From Synechococcus sp. J7-Johnson (GTDB lineage: Bacteria; Cyanobacteriota; Cyanobacteriia; PCC-6307; Cyanobiaceae), in NCBI RefSeq assembly GCF_024345795.1, contig NZ_JAGQBU010000030.1, positions 1-32,264 of the forward strand: 32,264 bases of DNA. The letters run 5' to 3'. Every line of letters begins with the position of its first letter. The stretch's first letter is position 1. Below are positions 1 through 7,908 of this stretch, piece after piece. The translations under genes and the position numbers were made by a program. Under the pieces are notes generated by a model. The model was not told the DNA's origin. It worked only from the letters and a program-made list of their open reading frames with translations, and made no database searches.

Positions 1-379
1 TGGAAATCCCAGTTGCGGCTGCCAGGGATCGGGCCGTCCACTGGGTGCTGCCATCAGTGGGCTTGGACTGCAGAGCCCGGTTGATCACCTCGGCCACCTT
101 GTCGTCCTCGTAGGTGCGGGGCCGGCCAGGTCTGAGCTCATCGTGCAGGCCCTCCAGGCCAAGGTCCCGGTAGCGTTTTCGCCACTTGCCGACGGTCATT
201 CCCGTCAGCCCCATCCGCTTGGCGATGGATGTGTTGGTCTCGCCAGCCCCGCAGGCCAGCACGATCTGCGCGCGCTGCACGATCGAGTGGGGCAAGGAGC
301 GGGAGTTGGCGATGCTCTGCAGCTGCTGAACTTCGTCCTCCGTGAGGACCAGCGGCGACATCGGACGGCCGACAGCCAT
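1..379 (-). CDS. IS630-family transposase, N-terminal part
   Basis: The reading frame starts at the ATG at 379 (protein begins MAVGRPMSPLVLTEDE) and stays open to the window edge, giving about 126 visible residues. They form the helix-turn-helix DNA-binding part of an IS630-type transposase: a homeodomain-like segment with SIAKRMGLTGMTVGKWRKR at about residues 55-73, followed by the family's linker (GLEGLHDELRPGRPRTY) and the start of a second winged helix. The DDE catalytic domain would lie beyond position 1. In IS630 elements this domain recognises the terminal repeats. Integrity of the full gene is unknown, and some IS630 members are split into two frames. Its 3' to 5' orientation means it is transcribed away from pstS. 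Confidence 0.8.
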   Translation of the reverse strand, partial: MAVGRPMSPLVLTEDEVQQLQSIANSRSLPHSIVQRAQIVLACGAGETNTSIAKRMGLTGMTVGKWRKRYRDLGLEGLHDELRPGRPRTYEDDKVAEVINRALQSKPTDGSTQWTARSLAAATGIS

Positions 380-439
380 GGAAAGACTCCCTCGGGAGAC
401 ACTCCACATTCTATCAGTTATTTGCGGGACTGTACACTA
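1..439 (-). mobile_element. IS630-family insertion sequence, partial (cut by window start)
   Basis: The left edge of the window lies inside an IS630-family element, recognised from its transposase gene, which runs off position 1. The outer end is inferred. Between the transposase start (379) and the pstS stop (467) there is a TA dinucleotide at 438-439 preceded by a non-coding stretch that could hold the terminal inverted repeat, and IS630 elements insert at TA. The other end is outside the window, so the inverted repeat and the exact boundary cannot be verified. Confidence 0.55.
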
Positions 440-466
440 GGTCCTGGAGTGATCGACTGGCGAGGA

Positions 467-1483
467 TTACTTGCCGATGCTGGCCACGGCTTCCTTTGCC
501 CGGGTCACCACTTCGGGGGGCAGGCTCACGTAACCCAGTTCGGGGGCCAGCGATTGGGCTTTGGGCGAGAGGGTGTGCTCGAACACTTTCTGCAGTAACG
601 CGGTTTTGTCACCGTTACCGCTCTTGTAGAGCAGGATCCAAGTGAAGGTAACGATCGGGTAGCCGGCTGCCGGATTTGGATCGCTTCCCACCAGATCCGG
701 ACCGATGTCGATCGAGCCCAGTGCCGCACTGGCGGTTTCGTTCGTGGGTTTGAGCATCTCACCGTTCTTGTTCTGCACGGCCGCTGCCTGCAGTTCTCCC
801 TGTACGTAGGCGGTTTCCACATAGCCGATGCCGCCGGGTGTCTGCTTCAAGGTGGCGGCGATGCCTTCATTACCCTTGGCACCCACTCCGGTGGGCCAGG
901 CCACCGACTTGGCTGCCCCGGGTCCGTTCTTCCACTCGTCGCTGAAGGCCGCCAGGCTGTTGGTGAAGTTGTAGGTGGTGCCGGAGCCATCGGAGCGGTG
1001 CACCACGTTGATCGGCTTGTCCGCGCAGCCCAGATCCTTGTAGTTCTTGATCTTGCCGAGGAACACTCCCACCACCTGCTCCTGGCTGAGCTTGAGATCA
1101 CAACCCGGCAGGTTGTAGGCCACGGCGATGGCGCCCGCCGTCATCGGCACCTGAACGACGCCTCGCTTGACCTTGGCGATGTCGTCCGCCTTCATCGGCG
1201 CGTCGGAGGCGCCGAAATCGATGGTGCCCGCCACAAACTGACGAACGCCAGCTCCTGACCCAACCGACTGGTAGTTGACGTTGATGCCCTCGCTGGCCAG
1301 ATCCTGGAACCAGCGCTGATAGATCGAGGCCGGGAAGGAGGCTCCGGCTCCATTGAGGCTGCCGGTGAGACCACCACCCCCGCCACCACCACCACCACCC
1401 CCGCAGGCGGAGAGGCCCAGGGTGAGCGAGAGGCCCAGGGCCGTGCCGACCTTGCCAAGAGAACGGGGTTGGATTGAAGTCAT
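467..1483 (-). CDS. pstS: Phosphate ABC transporter substrate-binding lipoprotein PstS
   Basis: High-affinity periplasmic phosphate-binding component of the Pst ABC importer, 338 residues, close to the usual length. A lipoprotein signal ends in LGLSAC with the lipidated Cys at residue 27. The mature part carries family motifs: GAGASFPASIYQRW, the phosphate-loop segment SVGSGAGVRQF, FGASDAPM, HRSDGSGTTYNF and TPGGIGYVE. An unusual run of 11 glycines directly follows the lipobox Cys and probably acts as a flexible tether. No pstC/A/B genes are adjacent: thiO lies 69 bp upstream on the same strand and an IS630 element lies downstream. The upstream gap holds a small inverted repeat (GTCAC-4-GTGAC, 1513-1526) but no convincing Pho box. 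The closely related SphX paralogue cannot be excluded. Confidence 0.93.
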   Translation of the reverse strand: MTSIQPRSLGKVGTALGLSLTLGLSACGGGGGGGGGGGLTGSLNGAGASFPASIYQRWFQDLASEGINVNYQSVGSGAGVRQFVAGTIDFGASDAPMKADDIAKVKRGVVQVPMTAGAIAVAYNLPGCDLKLSQEQVVGVFLGKIKNYKDLGCADKPINVVHRSDGSGTTYNFTNSLAAFSDEWKNGPGAAKSVAWPTGVGAKGNEGIAATLKQTPGGIGYVETAYVQGELQAAAVQNKNGEMLKPTNETASAALGSIDIGPDLVGSDPNPAAGYPIVTFTWILLYKSGNGDKTALLQKVFEHTLSPKAQSLAPELGYVSLPPEVVTRAKEAVASIGK

Positions 1484-1552
1484 GGTGGGAGGAGGTTTGC
1501 TCCGAAACTGCGGTCACCTACGTGACGGTATCCAGCTACGGAGCCGAGAACG

Positions 1553-2623
1553 TTAACGACAGGTAAGGGAACTTTCGATCTGCTCCACGGCCCACTGGGC
1601 AGAGGCCGGTGCCAGCAGCACACCATTGCGGTAGTGACCACTCAGCAGCAGCAGTCCAGGCTCCAGATGCTCCAGCAGCGGGGCCGGCCTGCCGATGGGT
1701 CTGGCCCGCAGGCCCTGCCAGCGGCGGATCACTGCCGCCTCCCGCAGCCATTCGCAGCCCAGGACCCTGCCGGCGAGCTGTCGCATCGGCCCCAGCAGTT
1801 CCGGGTCGGCCTGATCCCCCGGCTCCAGGGTCGCCCCCAGCCAGAGACCCCCGCCTGGCCGAGGCACCAGGTTGAGCCCCTGCCAGATCACTGGGCAGGG
1901 CCAGCGGATCGGCGCGCTGGTCGCCAGCTCCAGGCACTGGCCCAGCACGGGTTGCAGCGGTCGCTGGTGCTCCAGGGGGGCCAGAAGCCCTTCGCTGGCC
2001 AGGCCCGCTGCCACCACCACCCAATCAGCCTCGATGGCCTGCGCGGCTGATTGGCCGTGCACTCTCCAGCCTGCCGGCTGCCGCTCCAGCCCAACCACGC
2101 GGTCGCTGAGCAGCTCCAGGCCCTGCCGCAGGCCATCACGGCGAAAAGCGTCCATGGCGGCCAGGGGATCCAGCTGTCCGTCCTGGGCGGAGTGGAGACC
2201 ACCCGCGTTGTTCTCGGTATCACCCAGAGTCAGACCCAGCTCCTGCAGCCGAGATGGCTCCCACCAGCTCAGGGGCAGACCAAGGACCTGGCGTTCCTCC
2301 AGCAGCTGGCGCAGCCGTTTGACATCGCCGAGGTCCTGCGGCAGCAGAAGCAGGCCGGCCTGGAAGGGGATCGGCCAACCACGCCCGCTCAACTGCTGGC
2401 GCCACTCAGTCCAGAGGCTCAGGGAGGTCTGGCGCAGGCGCCAGGCGCGGCCCCTGCTGCGCTGGAACACTTGGGCCATCAACACCCCCAGGGCCGCGGC
2501 ACTGCCGTTGCCGCAATCCTCCGGATCAGGCCCATGGGCATCGGGGGCGATCAGCCGCACTCGATGGCCGCGGCCCTGAAGCAGCCAGGCCGTGGCCAGG
2601 GCGACGATGCCGGCGCCAATCAC
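1553..2623 (-). CDS. thiO: FAD-dependent glycine oxidase-like protein (ThiO family)
   Basis: D-amino-acid-oxidase-superfamily flavoenzyme, 356 residues from this start. ThiO oxidises glycine to the imine used to make the thiazole of thiamine. The FAD dinucleotide motif (IGAGIVALATAWLL) is at the very N-terminus, a VVVAAGLAS segment follows in the middle, and the C-terminal GHYRNGVLLAP is a ThiO hallmark. The start is uncertain. The GTG at 2623 removes most of the first beta strand; the frame stays open upstream and encodes SVVV just before IGAGI, so the true start may be a non-ATG codon overlapping the psbQ 3' end. It lies 50 bp downstream of psbQ and 69 bp upstream of pstS on the same strand. 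Another DAO-family specificity is possible. Confidence 0.8.
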   Translation of the reverse strand: MIGAGIVALATAWLLQGRGHRVRLIAPDAHGPDPEDCGNGSAAALGVLMAQVFQRSRGRAWRLRQTSLSLWTEWRQQLSGRGWPIPFQAGLLLLPQDLGDVKRLRQLLEERQVLGLPLSWWEPSRLQELGLTLGDTENNAGGLHSAQDGQLDPLAAMDAFRRDGLRQGLELLSDRVVGLERQPAGWRVHGQSAAQAIEADWVVVAAGLASEGLLAPLEHQRPLQPVLGQCLELATSAPIRWPCPVIWQGLNLVPRPGGGLWLGATLEPGDQADPELLGPMRQLAGRVLGCEWLREAAVIRRWQGLRARPIGRPAPLLEHLEPGLLLLSGHYRNGVLLAPASAQWAVEQIESSLTCR

Positions 2624-2673
2624 GACGACCGAGCGAGGCTCGGCCGGAAGCTCAGGATGTGCTGGAGAAGCGC

Positions 2674-3171
2674 TCAGGCTGCGGAGCCGCTGGGCAGCGC
2701 AGCGGCGGGGAGCACCTCGGCGTAGGAACCAAAGCCCCTGGCCACCTTGATGTAGCCCTTACGCAGCCGTTCTCCATCCTGGAGTCGCGCGGCCTCATCG
2801 AGCTCGGCCAGAGCGCTCTTGAGCTGTTTGGCCCTGGCGGTGGCTTCGGCGCGGTCGGCGGGAAGAAGGCGCTGGTTGATATAGAGCATTTCTCGGCCCA
2901 CTTCCTGCATGGGGCCGTGGATCAGATTGCGGGTGAACACCCAGTTCCTGTCGTTCACCAGTGTGGCCAGCTCGGGCAGCCGGTCCTTGGCTGCCAGGAA
3001 TCCCTCGGCCTGTCGCTGGATGATCGCCAGATCGGCTGTACTGATGCTCGGGGCTTTCTTGGCCTGGCCGCCATCGCAGGCCACCAATCCGAAGCTGAGC
3101 AGCACGGCGAGAGCCAGGAGGCCCAGCTGCCTCAGCGCATGACGAAGGGTGGAAACCAGCTGAACGGCCAT
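2674..3171 (-). CDS. psbQ: Photosystem II lipoprotein PsbQ (CyanoQ)
   Basis: Extrinsic lumenal subunit of cyanobacterial photosystem II that stabilises the oxygen-evolving complex. The protein is 165 residues. It has a lipoprotein signal (LGLLALAVLLSFGLVAC, lipidated Cys32) followed by a mostly helical mature domain containing NDRNWVFTRNLIHGPMQEVG, typical of the four-helix PsbQ fold. The ATG at 3171 is preferred to an in-frame upstream start because the signal peptide begins here. Divergently transcribed from purU across 116 bp. Presence of this gene is one of the clearest signs that the DNA is cyanobacterial. Confidence 0.87.
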   Translation of the reverse strand: MAVQLVSTLRHALRQLGLLALAVLLSFGLVACDGGQAKKAPSISTADLAIIQRQAEGFLAAKDRLPELATLVNDRNWVFTRNLIHGPMQEVGREMLYINQRLLPADRAEATARAKQLKSALAELDEAARLQDGERLRKGYIKVARGFGSYAEVLPAAALPSGSAA

Positions 3172-3287
3172 GGTGAGCACCGAAGTCAGGCGCGACTGTA
3201 CGTCGCACCGGCATGGCCATCTGCCTTGCTGGCGACTGGCCTGGAGAGCGCCGGGCACAATGCCCTTCGAGACAGGCCCTGGTGCCG

Positions 3288-4142
3288 ATGAGCGTGCCCA
3301 CAGCAATCCTGCAGGTGATCTGCCCCGACCGTCCGGGTCTGGTCAGTGAGCTCTCCGGCTGGGTGGCTGCCAACGGTGGCAATATTCGCCATGCCGATCA
3401 CCACACCGACGCCGGCGCTGGGCTGTTCCTCAGCCGGATCGAGTGGCAGCTGGAGGGTTTCGGACTGCCGCGGGAGGCGGTGGCGCCGGCGGTGACGGCC
3501 CTGGCGGAGCGGCTTGGTGGTGACGGTCAGGTCCATTTCTCCGATGCCGCAGCACGGGTCGCGATCTTCGTGAGCAAACAGGATCATTGTCTGGTGGATC
3601 TGCTCTGGCGCACCCGGGCCGGGGAGTTGCCGATGCAGGTGCCGCTGGTGATCTCCAATCACCCCGATCTGCAGGCCCTGGCAGAGGATTTCGGCGCACG
3701 CTTCGTCCATCTGCCGGTGCTGCCCGACTCCAAGCAGGAGGCTGAGCGGGCGCAGTTGCAGGTGCTGGAAGATCACGGCATCGAGCTGGTGGTGCTGGCC
3801 AAGTACATGCAGGTGCTCAGCCCCGACTTCCTGGCCAGCTTCCCCGCGGTGATCAACATCCACCATTCCTTCCTGCCGGCCTTCAAGGGCGCTCAGCCTT
3901 ATCACCGCGCCTGGGAGCGGGGCGTGAAGCTGATCGGAGCCACTGCCCACTACGTGACCGAAGATCTCGACGGCGGACCGATCATCGAGCAGGCCACCGT
4001 GCCCGTGAGTCACCGGGATGACGTGGAGGACCTGATCCGCAAGGGCCGTGACATGGAGCGGCTGGCCCTTGCCCGGGCCCTGAGGCTGCACCTGCGCCGC
4101 CAGGTGATGGTCTACCGGGGTCGCACCGCCGTGTTCTCGTGA
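3288..4142 (+). CDS. purU: Formyltetrahydrofolate deformylase PurU
   Basis: Hydrolyses 10-formyl-THF to THF and formate, balancing one-carbon units and supplying formate for purine synthesis. The protein is 284 residues, the normal length. An N-terminal ACT domain (about 1-80, starting AILQVICPDRPGLVSELSGW) is followed by a formyltransferase-fold domain. The catalytic triad is visible: Asn190 and His192 in NIHHSFLP and Asp228 in EDLDGGPI. The substrate segment FKGAQPYHRAWERGVKLIGA is intact. The ATG at 3288 places the ACT domain at the N-terminus; an upstream in-frame start would add 25 residues without family support. The stop overlaps the next gene's GTG by 4 bp (GTGA), suggesting translational coupling. 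Confidence 0.95.
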   Translation: MSVPTAILQVICPDRPGLVSELSGWVAANGGNIRHADHHTDAGAGLFLSRIEWQLEGFGLPREAVAPAVTALAERLGGDGQVHFSDAAARVAIFVSKQDHCLVDLLWRTRAGELPMQVPLVISNHPDLQALAEDFGARFVHLPVLPDSKQEAERAQLQVLEDHGIELVVLAKYMQVLSPDFLASFPAVINIHHSFLPAFKGAQPYHRAWERGVKLIGATAHYVTEDLDGGPIIEQATVPVSHRDDVEDLIRKGRDMERLALARALRLHLRRQVMVYRGRTAVFS

Positions 4143-5419
4143 GGCAGGAGTGGCTGCGGCGCCTTGATGCGACCAGGCCCGAGGGCGCCTCGCCCCTGGG
4201 CTGGCGTTGTTTTCAGCTGGGCTTGCTGTTGCTGGCCAGTTCAGCCCTGCTGGCCGGAGTCCTCCTGCTGGTGGCCCTGATCCTTGGTTGCCGCCAGCGC
4301 CTGCCCTGGTGGCGGGATCGGGTCAATCAGGTACTGCTGCTGGTGTCAGCCCTGATGGTGCTGGGTTGTTTCACCGCCTCCAGTGGCTGGCTGGCCTGGG
4401 TGGGCCTGGGCAACTGGCTGCCCTTCTTCTGGGCGTTCTGGGGGTTTCAGCCCTACCTGGCCTCGGCCCCGGCCCGCCGGCGGCTGGCCCTCTGGCTGGT
4501 GGCCGGCACCGTGCCGGTGATCGTCACCGGCCTCGGACAAATCGTCTGGGGTTGGAGCGGGCCGTTTCAGACCCTGGGGGGAGCGATCATCTGGCACCTC
4601 AATGCCGGTGGCAATCCGCCCGGGCGCCTGGCCGGCCTGTTCGACTACGCCAACATCGCCGGAGCCTGGCTGGCCCTGGCCTGGCCCTTTGCCCTGGCGG
4701 CGCTGCTGCAGCGCCCTCAATCGTTGTTGAAGCGCATGCCGGCCTTGCTGATCACGGTGGGCCTGGTGGCCGCCATCGCCCTCACCGACTCCCGCAATGC
4801 CTGGGGGGCCCTGGTGCTGGCGCTCCCCTTGGTGGCGGGTCCGGCCCGCTGGATCTGGCTCCTGCCCCTGCTGGTGGTGCTGCTCATCCCCGTGGGGCTT
4901 GCCAGCCTGCCGGGGGTGCCCGTGGTGCTGCAGCAACCCGCCCGAGAGCTTGTACCCGCTGTGATCTGGGAGCGGCTGAGCGATCTGGAGTTCGCCGGCC
5001 GCCGCCCCCTGGCCATCACCCGGATCAACCAGTGGGGGGTGGCGCTGCAGCTGGTGGCGGAACGTCCCTGGCTCGGCTGGGGCGCTGCCGCCTTCAGCGC
5101 GATCTATCCCCTGCGCACCGCCGGCATCTGGCATGGTCATCCCCACAATCTGCCGATCGACCTGGCGGTCAGCCATGGGGCTGTGGTGGCGTTGCTGCTG
5201 GTGGGCCTGGTGCTGGCGCTGCAGATTCAGGCGGCCCGCCTGGGCATGGCGAGTGGGGCCCTGTTCGATCGGGCCTGGTGGGCGGCCTTCCTGGTGCTGA
5301 TGGCGCTCCACGCCACCGACATTCCGCTTTATGACAGCCGCATCAACATCGCCGGCTGGGTGCTGCTCTGCGGCCTGCGCGCCTACTCCCTCAGCCCGGA
5401 GCTGCGCAGGCGGGTCTGA
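4139..5419 (+). CDS. O-antigen ligase / IctB-like polytopic membrane protein
   Basis: Integral membrane protein of 426 residues with roughly ten hydrophobic helices. It fits the Wzy_C / O-antigen ligase superfamily. The family's large periplasmic loop lies in the second half (about residues 270-350) and contains RPWLGWGAAAF and HGHPHNLPIDLAVSHG, the conserved histidine-rich segment. The upstream helix carries LTDSRNAWGAL, typical of the cyanobacterial branch that includes IctB, once called a bicarbonate transporter. The role is therefore either surface-polysaccharide ligation or polymerisation, or an IctB-like unknown function; sequence alone does not decide. It starts at a GTG coupled to purU, and its 3' end overlaps the convergent radical SAM gene by 29 bp. 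Confidence 0.8.
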   Translation: MRQEWLRRLDATRPEGASPLGWRCFQLGLLLLASSALLAGVLLLVALILGCRQRLPWWRDRVNQVLLLVSALMVLGCFTASSGWLAWVGLGNWLPFFWAFWGFQPYLASAPARRRLALWLVAGTVPVIVTGLGQIVWGWSGPFQTLGGAIIWHLNAGGNPPGRLAGLFDYANIAGAWLALAWPFALAALLQRPQSLLKRMPALLITVGLVAAIALTDSRNAWGALVLALPLVAGPARWIWLLPLLVVLLIPVGLASLPGVPVVLQQPARELVPAVIWERLSDLEFAGRRPLAITRINQWGVALQLVAERPWLGWGAAAFSAIYPLRTAGIWHGHPHNLPIDLAVSHGAVVALLLVGLVLALQIQAARLGMASGALFDRAWWAAFLVLMALHATDIPLYDSRINIAGWVLLCGLRAYSLSPELRRRV

Positions 5420-7070
5420 CGCTGGCTGCCGCGAGGGCCTCCTGCCTGTGACGGGCCAGGGTGGCCTTGGGCAGGGGCCCCTCCAGGTGCTCCCAGGGCA
5501 GCACCCTCTCCGTGTCCCAGAGACCATGGATCGCGTCCTGCCAGGGCGGGAGCGGGGGCAGGCTTCCCTCAGGTTGCTCGCACAGGCTGCGGTAGGCGGC
5601 CTTCCATCCCCCCTGACTGCCGTGGCGGCCCCGCACGGCGGCGATCACGGCGGCCAGGCGCCGGTCGCTGCGGGAGAGCAGCGCCTGGATCACGCTCCAG
5701 CCGTAGCTCTCGGGCCGCAAGTCGATGCCCTTGGGCTGCAGGCGGCGCGCCAGCCGTTTCAGGCGCTTCTCCGCTTCGGGCCGCACCGGTTCCCACTGAA
5801 ACGGGGTATGGGCCTTTGGCACGAAGCTGCTCACCCCCAGGCTCAGACGCAGGCCGGGGGTGGCCTTCTTCAGAGCCAGCAGCAGATCGGCGGTGGCTTC
5901 GATGTCATCGTCGTCCTCGGTTGGAAGGCCGGCCATGCCGTAGAGCTTCAGGCCGCTGAGCCCGCCCTCCTTGGCGTAGCGGGCCGCCGCGAAGATCTCC
6001 TCGGTGGCCAGCTTCTTGTTCACCACCTGCCTCATCCGCTCGCTGCCGCTCTCGATCGCAATCGTCAGCGACTTGCTGCCGCGCCTGGCCAGGATCCGCC
6101 CCAGCTGTGGCGTCACCGTGGCGGCGCGCACCGAGCTCACGCTCACCCGGGTGTCATCGAAGCGGTCCTGGTCAAGCCAGCTCAGCAGGTCGGCGAACTG
6201 GGGGTGCTGGGTGACCGAGGCCCCCAGCAGGCCCAGCCTGCGGGTGGCCCCCAGACCCGCCTCCACGGCGGGGATCAGGCCGTCGTCGAGTGACGGGGTG
6301 CGGAAGGGCAGGGTGAGGTAGCTGGCCAGGCAGAAGCGGCAGAGCTCGGGGCAGCTGCGCACCACCTCCACCATGTGGATCGAGGGCCAGGCCGCCTCGG
6401 GGGTGATCACCATCGAGTGGCTGAGGGTGTTGCCCCGCCAGGTCTGCTTGGCCACGGTCGCCGGGATGTCCGCCTCGATCGGCTCCACCGCCAGCAGGCT
6501 TCCGGCGCTGTCGTAGCGGGGGGCGTAAAGCGTTGGCACATACACCCCCGGCACCCGCGCCAGAGCGCGCAGCCGCTCGGCCCTCGGGGCCTGCCGGTGG
6601 GCGATCACCGACTCAACGAAGTCGGGCAGCAACTGTTCGCCATCGCCCAGCAGCACGGCGTCGAAGAAGGGGGCCAGGGGCTCGGGGTTGGCGGTGAGCA
6701 CCGGTCCGCCCCCGAAGACGATCGGATCGTCCTCGCCCCGCTGCCGGCTCCAGAGCGGAATGCCTTGCTGCTCCAGCAGGTCCAGCAGCACCGGGCCATC
6801 CAGTTCCCAGCTGAGCGAGAGACCGAAGAGGTCGCAGTGGCGGTGGGGGGGGTCGCTGCGGTCGGTGAACAGCCGCCGCACATCAAGGTCGGACCGCCGC
6901 GCCAGGGTCGCCCAGACCACCTGATAACCCAGGCTGGTGATGCCCACGGAATAGGTGCTGGGGAAGGCCAGCACGGTGCGCAGTGCATGGGCGGCCGGTT
7001 GGGCAGGCTCGAACAGCAGGGTCTCCTGGTCCAGGGAAAGGTCATCGGCGCAGTGAACCCAGGCTGTCAC
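5391..7070 (-). CDS. Radical SAM protein with B12-binding-like N-terminal domain
   Basis: Protein of 559 residues. The N-terminal half (about 1-200) looks like the cobalamin-binding-like domain found in many radical SAM enzymes (FPSTYSVGITSLGYQVVWA, GGGPVLTANPEPLAPFFD, LLGDGE). The radical SAM core follows. Its 4Fe-4S cluster ligands are a CX3CX2C motif at Cys240, Cys244 and Cys247 (SCPELCRFC). Further core motifs are TIAIESGSERMR and LKLYGMAGLPTEDDDD. The C-terminal 150 residues have no motif I recognise. The substrate is unknown. It starts with GTG at 7070, 58 bp after the upstream lipoprotein gene, and ends inside the convergent membrane-protein gene. A relationship to the methylthiotransferase-like or TIGR03960-like group is possible but unproven. 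Confidence 0.85.
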   Translation of the reverse strand: MTAWVHCADDLSLDQETLLFEPAQPAAHALRTVLAFPSTYSVGITSLGYQVVWATLARRSDLDVRRLFTDRSDPPHRHCDLFGLSLSWELDGPVLLDLLEQQGIPLWSRQRGEDDPIVFGGGPVLTANPEPLAPFFDAVLLGDGEQLLPDFVESVIAHRQAPRAERLRALARVPGVYVPTLYAPRYDSAGSLLAVEPIEADIPATVAKQTWRGNTLSHSMVITPEAAWPSIHMVEVVRSCPELCRFCLASYLTLPFRTPSLDDGLIPAVEAGLGATRRLGLLGASVTQHPQFADLLSWLDQDRFDDTRVSVSSVRAATVTPQLGRILARRGSKSLTIAIESGSERMRQVVNKKLATEEIFAAARYAKEGGLSGLKLYGMAGLPTEDDDDIEATADLLLALKKATPGLRLSLGVSSFVPKAHTPFQWEPVRPEAEKRLKRLARRLQPKGIDLRPESYGWSVIQALLSRSDRRLAAVIAAVRGRHGSQGGWKAAYRSLCEQPEGSLPPLPPWQDAIHGLWDTERVLPWEHLEGPLPKATLARHRQEALAAASVRPACAAPG

Positions 7071-7128
7071 CCTCCGGGACTGGCCGTTGCTCCTGCCGTC
7101 GGCCGGCTGGCGGGGTGGAGAAGTCTGC

Positions 7129-7578
7129 TCAGTTGGTCTTGAGCCCGTTCAGCAGGCTCATCAGGCCTGAGATGGCCCCACTGCCGCTCTCGGCGGTTGG
7201 GGGAGTGGCACCGCCGAAGGTGCTGATCACCTGTTGAGCGGCTGCTTCGATTGCGGGCCACTTGTCGCCGGCCAGGGGCTGGATCAGGGGCCCCACCTTT
7301 TTGAACACCCCCTCGAAGCCGCCCATGGTGGCCATGGCGCCCTGGAGGTCACCGGCCTTGATCTGGCTCTGGCCCTTGTTGAGGATGTCCATCAGGGGAG
7401 CGAGTGCCGGGGTCACGGCGGTTCTGGCGGCATCACCGGCTGCTTGCTTGGCCGCATCCCCCATGCCGCCCCCGGCCTGCTTCATGCCCTCCTTGGCGCC
7501 CTGGCAGCTGGTGAGCAGCAGAGAGGCCAGAATCACCCCGCCCAAGGCGGAACGGGTCCAGAGGCGTGTCGCGTTCAT
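7129..7578 (-). CDS. Hypothetical lipoprotein
   Basis: The protein is 149 residues. It has a lipoprotein signal peptide (ALGGVILASLLLTSC, lipidated Cys near residue 25) followed by a Gly/Ala-rich linker (GMKQAGGGMGDAAKQAAGD). The helical domain after it contains MDILNKGQSQIKAGDLQGAM and the end is rich in Gly and Ser. The ATG at 7578 is chosen because the signal peptide starts there; the frame extends 21 residues upstream without a signal. I do not recognise a domain and assign no function. It lies upstream of the radical SAM gene on the same strand and could be co-transcribed with it. Confidence 0.7.
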   Translation of the reverse strand: MNATRLWTRSALGGVILASLLLTSCQGAKEGMKQAGGGMGDAAKQAAGDAARTAVTPALAPLMDILNKGQSQIKAGDLQGAMATMGGFEGVFKKVGPLIQPLAGDKWPAIEAAAQQVISTFGGATPPTAESGSGAISGLMSLLNGLKTN

Positions 7579-7650
7579 GGGGGGAGAGCTGACGGCCCTC
7601 AAGCTATGCAGCGAAATCGAACGCTTCAGATGGCGTGGCATTTTGTAACC

Positions 7651-7908
7651 TCAACTACAGAAACAACGGCTCTGGTTCCGTTTGTCACAGGCTTGCCGCG
7701 GCCGCAGCGGCACCGACAGCACAGGCAGTTCAGCAACGCCCCTGCCGCTGGAGTTCAGCGACGTTTCTGGAGGGATCAGCCGCTGGTAGATCGACTGGCG
7801 ATTCAGCAACCGGGCCACCAAGAGGCTGCCCAGGCTGGCCACCAGCACCGGCTTGAGCAGCAGCACTAGGACCCAGGCCGCCGCCAGACCCCTGCTCAGG
7901 TCCAGCAC
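7651..7908 (-). CDS. Small hypothetical membrane ORF, doubtful
   Basis: An 85-residue frame from a GTG at 7908 that reads GC-rich in third positions like its neighbours. It contains a hydrophobic stretch long enough for one or two helices (AAAWVLVLLLKPVLVASLG, then LLVARLLN) and a short polar, Cys-containing C-terminus. The frame stays open upstream to a TGA near 7962, in the frame next to the acnB-like ORF. The two could be halves of one frameshifted gene. No family is recognised. Without it, 7579-7895 would be non-coding. Confidence 0.3.
   Translation of the reverse strand: MLDLSRGLAAAWVLVLLLKPVLVASLGSLLVARLLNRQSIYQRLIPPETSLNSSGRGVAELPVLSVPLRPRQACDKRNQSRCFCS

Noticed and set aside
424-436. 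The 8-mer GACTGTAC near the IS end also occurs near 3193-3200
   Set aside because: Too short to claim a second element end; no transposase remnant lies near the second copy.
1513-1560. Possible Pho box or NtcA site upstream of pstS
   Set aside because: The TTAACCT-like pieces are at the wrong spacing for tandem Pho repeats, and GTA-6-TAC lacks the 8-base spacer of NtcA sites.
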